A stretch of 10,111 nt of DNA from an uncultured Eubacteriales bacterium. GTDB taxonomy: Bacteria; Bacillota; Clostridia; Lachnospirales; Lachnospiraceae. Each line of letters begins with the position of its first letter. Position 1 is the first letter of the stretch. Below, one piece after another: positions 7,663 to 10,111 of the stretch. A model generated the notes under the pieces. It ran no database searches. It was not told the DNA's origin and saw nothing but the letters and a program-made list of their open reading frames with translations. The stretch is taken from assembly GCA_900545455.1 (NCBI GenBank), contig UQZF01000093.1, positions 1 to 10,111 on the forward strand. Direction: 5' to 3'. Made by a program: the position numbers and the translations under genes.

Positions 7663-8988
7663 TTATACCGCCTTTTTCTTCATCCACCCTCCGGTAAAGA
7701 ATCTTGTCGCGAAGCAGATGCTCCTTACCGTCCAGTCGGTGAACATACCAATCCAGACTGCCATCGGTCCCCAGCCGAAGAAACGGATGAGCACAACCGT
7801 GAGGAATACACGGCACGTCCACATCGTGATGGAAGAGGTAATCATCGAGAACTTCACGTCGCCTGCGGCACGCATTCCGTATGCAGGCATGAAGGAGAAC
7901 GGCCATGCAATAGGCTTGTAGATTGTGATTGCGAGTGTCATCTGTTTGCAGAGGGCAGCAGCCTCGGGCTCCATTCCGCCGAGTGTGGTTATGAGGTCAC
8001 AGGCGAGGTACAGAAGCACGCAGGAGATAATTATTGATACCTCTCCGTACCATGTAAGCTTTAATATGTAGCGTTTTGCCTCGTCCTTGCGTCCCGCACC
8101 GATGCACTGACCGACGATTGTAACCATGCCGAGTCCGATACCGATGCCCGCCATGCTGCTGAATGCCTCGAGTACGGCGGTCATAGCCTGCGCGGCGATG
8201 GCTGTTGTGCCGAGTGTTGAAACGGTTGACTGTATTGCAAGCTTACCGAACTGGAACATACCGTTTTCAATTCCGGTAGGAATACCGAAGCCGAGAATCA
8301 TTTTTACCATTGAAAAGTCAGGACGGATTGTGAGGTAGTTGCTTATATATATGGTCTGCCTTGGCTTTGTTTGGATGTACATTATGACAACGGCGCAGAA
8401 TACTCTTGATATGAGAGTTGACAGTGCCGCGCCCGCAACGCCCATCTTCATTCCGAATATAAATACGGCGTTTCCGACAATATTAATGCAGTTGGATATC
8501 ATGGACACCGTCATCGGAAGCTTGGAGTTGCCCGACGAGCGGAAAAGTGCCGCTGATGCGTTGTACAGACCTATAAACGGGAACGAAAGACCTGTTATGA
8601 GCATATAGGTAAGGGCGTTCTCCATTACGTCGGCATCAACATTGCCGAATATCAGGGAGAGAAGCGGTGCGCGGAATATCACGCATACCGCGGAAATTAC
8701 CACGGATATTGCAAACATTGAGAGGATAAGCTGACGTCCGGCTGCGTTTGCCTTGTCGGTGCGTTCCTTCCCGATGTACTGCGAGCAGACTATCGCGCCT
8801 CCGGTTGCGAGAGCCGAGAAAATGTTGAGTATCAGCGTGTTGATGGAGTCGACAAGCGATACTGCTGAGATTGCGGCGGAACCTACGTTGCTGACCATCA
8901 TCGTGTCGGCGGTTCCCATAAGTGAATTGAGCACCTGCTCGACCATGAGCGGGATGAGAAGCGCCCAGAGCTGTTTCTTTGTGAACAT
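7663..8988 (-). CDS. MATE-family multidrug/metabolite efflux transporter
   Basis: This inner-membrane antiporter is expected to export drugs or metabolites in exchange for Na+ or H+; the substrate cannot be told from sequence. The 441-residue product has about twelve membrane segments in two homologous halves, each resembling a MatE domain (roughly 11-170 and 230-390). Diagnostic stretches are the N-terminal LWALLIPLMVEQVLNSLMGTADTMMVS, the second-half start LGFGIPTGIENGMFQFGKL, and GIGLGMVTIVGQCIGAGR. The ATG (complement of 8986-8988) has TGAGG 7 nt upstream. It converges with the AEC gene with 3 nt between stop codons and is transcribed away from the riboswitch region, so it is probably a single-gene unit. 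The overall family is secure; the subfamily is not assigned. Confidence 0.93.
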   Translation of the reverse strand: MFTKKQLWALLIPLMVEQVLNSLMGTADTMMVSNVGSAAISAVSLVDSINTLILNIFSALATGGAIVCSQYIGKERTDKANAAGRQLILSMFAISVVISAVCVIFRAPLLSLIFGNVDADVMENALTYMLITGLSFPFIGLYNASAALFRSSGNSKLPMTVSMISNCINIVGNAVFIFGMKMGVAGAALSTLISRVFCAVVIMYIQTKPRQTIYISNYLTIRPDFSMVKMILGFGIPTGIENGMFQFGKLAIQSTVSTLGTTAIAAQAMTAVLEAFSSMAGIGIGLGMVTIVGQCIGAGRKDEAKRYILKLTWYGEVSIIISCVLLYLACDLITTLGGMEPEAAALCKQMTLAITIYKPIAWPFSFMPAYGMRAAGDVKFSMITSSITMWTCRVFLTVVLIRFFGWGPMAVWIGMFTDWTVRSICFATRFFTGGWMKKKAV

Positions 8989-9012
8989 ATTATTACCTCA
9001 TATAATTTATTT

Positions 9013-9042
9013 GGATAATTGAGAAGCTTCTTCGCAATTACC
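9013..9042 (-). other. hairpin in the MATE leader
   Basis: On the plus-strand coordinates TAATTG (9016-9021) pairs with CAATTA (9035-9040) and GAAG (9023-9026) with CTTC (9030-9033), with one A-G mismatch between them. GG/CC pairs extend the stem outside a single bulged base. In the MATE transcript it lies between the possible promoter and the ribosome binding site. No T-run follows in that direction, so attenuation is not evident; it may be a repeat or a stabilising leader structure. Confidence 0.35.
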
Positions 9043-9079
9043 TATGGATTTATTTTAAATTGCTTTTGGGTGCGGTATG

Positions 9080-9108
9080 ATAATATAACAATTTAAAGAA
9101 AATTTCCA
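9080..9108 (-). promoter_or_regulatory. possible promoter of the MATE gene
   Basis: Reading the minus strand, TGGAAA (complement of 9103-9108) and TATTAT (complement of 9080-9085) are 17 bp apart. They match four and five of six consensus bases. The leader to the ATG would be about 85 nt. In such AT-rich DNA chance matches are common, so confidence is limited. Confidence 0.4.
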
Positions 9109-9233
9109 CTGAAAAATAATCTTTATAAAGATTAACAACGCGATAGTACAGAGAAATTGTCATGAACAGGGATTTTAATTCCGCTCTGAATTTCAGGAGA
9201 TAAGTTATTTTGTTAAAAAATTAGCAATATATC

Positions 9234-9262
9234 TTGACATCCGCCTCTCAATATGATAATAT
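9234..9262 (+). promoter_or_regulatory. sigma-A promoter of the riboswitch-hflK transcript
   Basis: TTGACA (9234-9239) is a perfect -35. TAATAT (9257-9262) follows after 17 bp and carries a TGn extension at 9254-9256. A/T-rich sequence with A-runs lies just upstream (9209-9232) and could act as an UP element. The transcript should begin near 9268, a few bases before the first paired base of the riboswitch. Confidence 0.8.
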
Positions 9263-9270
9263 CTCTACAT

Positions 9271-9380
9271 ACCCAAAAGGGAGTAGCTGGCACCGCGAGG
9301 TGTCATAATTTCCGTCAGAACAATCCATTTTACCGCGGTTATGGATTCGGACTTTATGAGCGAGTAGCAAGACTTTTGTT
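9271..9380 (+). ncRNA. yybP-ykoY manganese riboswitch aptamer
   Basis: Members of this class bind Mn2+ and control genes for metal export and related membrane proteins. The two strongly conserved ends are both present: AAAAGGGAGTAGC (9275-9287; family form AAAGGGGAGUAGC) and AGCAAGACTTTTG (9366-9378; family form AGCAAGACCUUU). P1 forms from CAAAAG (9274-9279) and CTTTTG (9373-9378). Inside are a P2 hairpin GGCACC/GGTGTC with a GCGA loop (9289-9304) and a longer P3 arm, TCCG/CGGA (9311-9314 with 9348-9351) then AATCCAT/ATGGATT (9322-9328 with 9341-9347). It sits directly after a strong promoter and directly before a terminator that reuses the 3' P1 strand. The assignment rests on remembered consensus, not on a covariance-model score. 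Confidence 0.87.
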
Positions 9381-9409
9381 ATGGATTTCCGTAGCAAAAG
9401 TCTTTTTTT
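9371..9409 (+). terminator. intrinsic terminator forming the riboswitch expression platform
   Basis: GACTTTTGTTATGG (9371-9384) pairs with CCGTAGCAAAAGTC (9389-9402) over 14 continuous base pairs, two of them G-U, closing an ATTT loop. Seven T residues follow (9403-9409). Its 5' arm contains the CTTTTG that also forms the 3' strand of aptamer P1, so P1 and the terminator exclude one another. The prediction is read-through when the ligand stabilises P1 and termination when it does not. Confidence 0.9.
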
Positions 9410-9412
9410 ATA

Positions 9413-9436
9413 TAATAAGAAATTGCGTTTCTATTA
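9413..9436. repeat. 24-nt palindromic repeat, copy 2
   Basis: This is the partner of the element at 2829-2852, identical at 20 of 24 positions. The arms TAATAAGAAA and TTTCTATTA pair apart from one A-C mismatch. Like copy 1 it lies immediately after an intrinsic terminator, here 3 nt beyond the T-run of the riboswitch terminator. Confidence 0.55.
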
Positions 9437-9571
9437 CATAAAAATGCTCCGAAGGGATGCGAGCCTTGGCATATAAGACAGATGCCGCAGGCGACCGCCG
9501 CACATTGGGTAAAAGCTTTACAGAACACAGAGTGGAACTACACAGACGAGATGGAGGAAAAGTATGAGTAA
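9419..9571 (+). other. 51-codon open frame, possible small ORF or gene remnant
   Basis: The frame is open from the stop at 9416-9418 to TAA at 9569-9571 and overlaps the first eight bases of hflK. The only ATG that would give a useful length is 9482, predicting 29 residues ending in DEMEEKYE, but no ribosome binding site precedes it. Upstream of this ATG the frame also reads protein-like (for example KGCEPWHIRQ), and its first part runs through the palindromic repeat. It may be a leader peptide, the tail of a lost gene, part of a dispersed element, or chance. I do not recognise the peptide. Confidence 0.2.
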
Positions 9572-10111
9572 AAACAGTGATTTTGTGTACGACGAGGAGG
9601 AATTCAGGAAAGCGGCAAAAAAATCCGGCAGATTCTTCAAGAGATTCGGATGGATTATAGCCGTTGTGATAGTGGTTTTGATTCTGGCATTCAATTCCAC
9701 GTATCAGATTAACGAACAGGAGCAGGCGGTGCTTGTCACACTCGGCAAACCGCAGTCGGTGACGGATTCGGGACTTCATTTTAAGATTCCTTTTATACAG
9801 AAGGTAATCAAGGTGGACACAACGATTCACGGCTTCACGATGGGCTACAACACGGACGCGAGCGGATATGTGCTCGACACGGACGAGTCGCTTATGATTA
9901 CGTCAGATTATAATTTTGTAAATGTCGATTTCTTTGTTGAGTATAAGGTGACCGATCCGGTGAAGGCGGTCTACAATTCGGAAAATCCGGAGCTTATATT
10001 AAAAAATATTGCGCAGGGCTGTATACGTTCGGTGGTTGCAAGCTATGACGTTGACAGCGTGCTCACAACGGGAAAGTCGGAGATTCAGTCAAATATCAAG
10101 CAACTCATAGT
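9564..10111 (+). CDS. hflK: HflK-like SPFH/band 7 membrane protein (3' end outside window)
   Basis: HflK with HflC forms a membrane-anchored SPFH complex that surrounds and modulates the AAA+ protease FtsH in membrane protein quality control. Only the first 182 codons are in the window and the frame is open at the right edge; full-length homologues have roughly 300-400 residues. A charged N-terminal tail (1-29) is followed by one membrane helix (about 30-43). Next come the SPFH hallmarks INEQEQAVLVTLGKP (49-63), SGLHFKIPFIQKV, and a DESLMITSDYNFVNVDFFVEYKVTDP stretch typical of HflK-type band 7 domains. ATG 9564 has GGAGG at 9553-9557, 6 nt away. The Mn2+-type riboswitch and terminator lie about 155 nt upstream with no other convincing gene between. 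HflK is favoured over HflC or a generic stomatin by sequence feel only; an hflC gene just downstream would confirm it. Confidence 0.85.
   Translation, partial: MSKNSDFVYDEEEFRKAAKKSGRFFKRFGWIIAVVIVVLILAFNSTYQINEQEQAVLVTLGKPQSVTDSGLHFKIPFIQKVIKVDTTIHGFTMGYNTDASGYVLDTDESLMITSDYNFVNVDFFVEYKVTDPVKAVYNSENPELILKNIAQGCIRSVVASYDVDSVLTTGKSEIQSNIKQLI

Larger units (their letters stand above)
8989..9563. other. divergent regulatory region between MATE gene and hflK
   Basis: This is the only long stretch without a recognised protein gene. From left to right it holds the MATE ribosome binding site and a leader hairpin (9013-9042), a possible MATE promoter on the minus strand (9080-9108), then about 125 nt (9109-9233) in which I see only AT-rich DNA with A/T runs that might help the following promoter. 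Next come the plus-strand promoter (9234-9262), a yybP-ykoY riboswitch (9271-9380), its terminator (9371-9409), a palindromic repeat (9413-9436) and a 51-codon open frame (9419-9571). Confidence 0.7.

Noticed and set aside
9286..9300. TGGCACCGCG, the look of a T-box antiterminator bulge
   Set aside because: No specifier-loop stem I lies upstream. The bases form the P2 hairpin of a well-matched yybP-ykoY aptamer, and the following terminator pairs with P1 rather than with this motif.
9253..9441. 62-codon plus-strand ORF
   Set aside because: It coincides with the riboswitch, terminator and palindrome, starts at the -10 box, has no ribosome binding site, and its sequence is explained by RNA structure.
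9408..9830. 140-codon minus-strand ORF
   Set aside because: It is antisense to hflK and to the leader; the SPFH protein on the plus strand has clear family motifs and a good ribosome binding site.

Overview
The window looks like a piece of a Clostridia chromosome, most likely Lachnospiraceae (the Roseburia/Agathobacter/Butyrivibrio/Lachnospira type of gut anaerobe). The basis is the GlgC+GlgD pair, a SpoVG homologue, the Firmicutes-type (class II) GalT, strong GGAGG ribosome binding sites, AT-rich intergenic DNA with near-consensus -35/-10 boxes, and a short palindromic repeat present twice. The species is inferred, not proven.

Layout, left to right. (1) 78-2765, plus strand: glgC-glgD-spoVG. 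The two ADP-glucose pyrophosphorylase subunits overlap by ATGA, and spoVG follows after 25 nt. An extended -10 box lies at 11-19, and a stem-loop at 2797-2823 probably ends the operon. (2) 2860-7659, plus strand: a near-consensus promoter, then galK, a GT-A type glycosyltransferase, galT and an AEC-family permease. galK and galT give the first two Leloir steps (galactose to Gal-1-P to UDP-Gal/Glc-1-P); galE is not in the window. The Glc-1-P made by GalT is the substrate of the upstream GlgC/GlgD, so the two clusters are metabolically adjacent. A large bulged hairpin (4149-4196) precedes the glycosyltransferase. (3) 7663-8988, minus strand: a MATE-family exporter, convergent with the AEC gene with only 3 nt between the stop codons. 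(4) 8989-9563: a divergent regulatory region with a likely MATE promoter on the minus strand and, on the plus strand, a TTGACA/extended -10 promoter, a yybP-ykoY (Mn2+) riboswitch and a strong intrinsic terminator. (5) 9564 to the window end: the first 182 codons of an HflK-like SPFH/band 7 membrane protein.

The most notable observation is that the Mn2+-type riboswitch, with P1 and the terminator sharing the same strand, lies directly in front of hflK. The usual targets of this class are Mn/cation exporters and TerC or UPF0016 membrane proteins. Secondary points are a 24-nt palindrome that follows a terminator at both of its locations, a 51-codon open frame between the riboswitch and hflK that runs into the hflK start, and the glycosyltransferase inserted between galK and galT.
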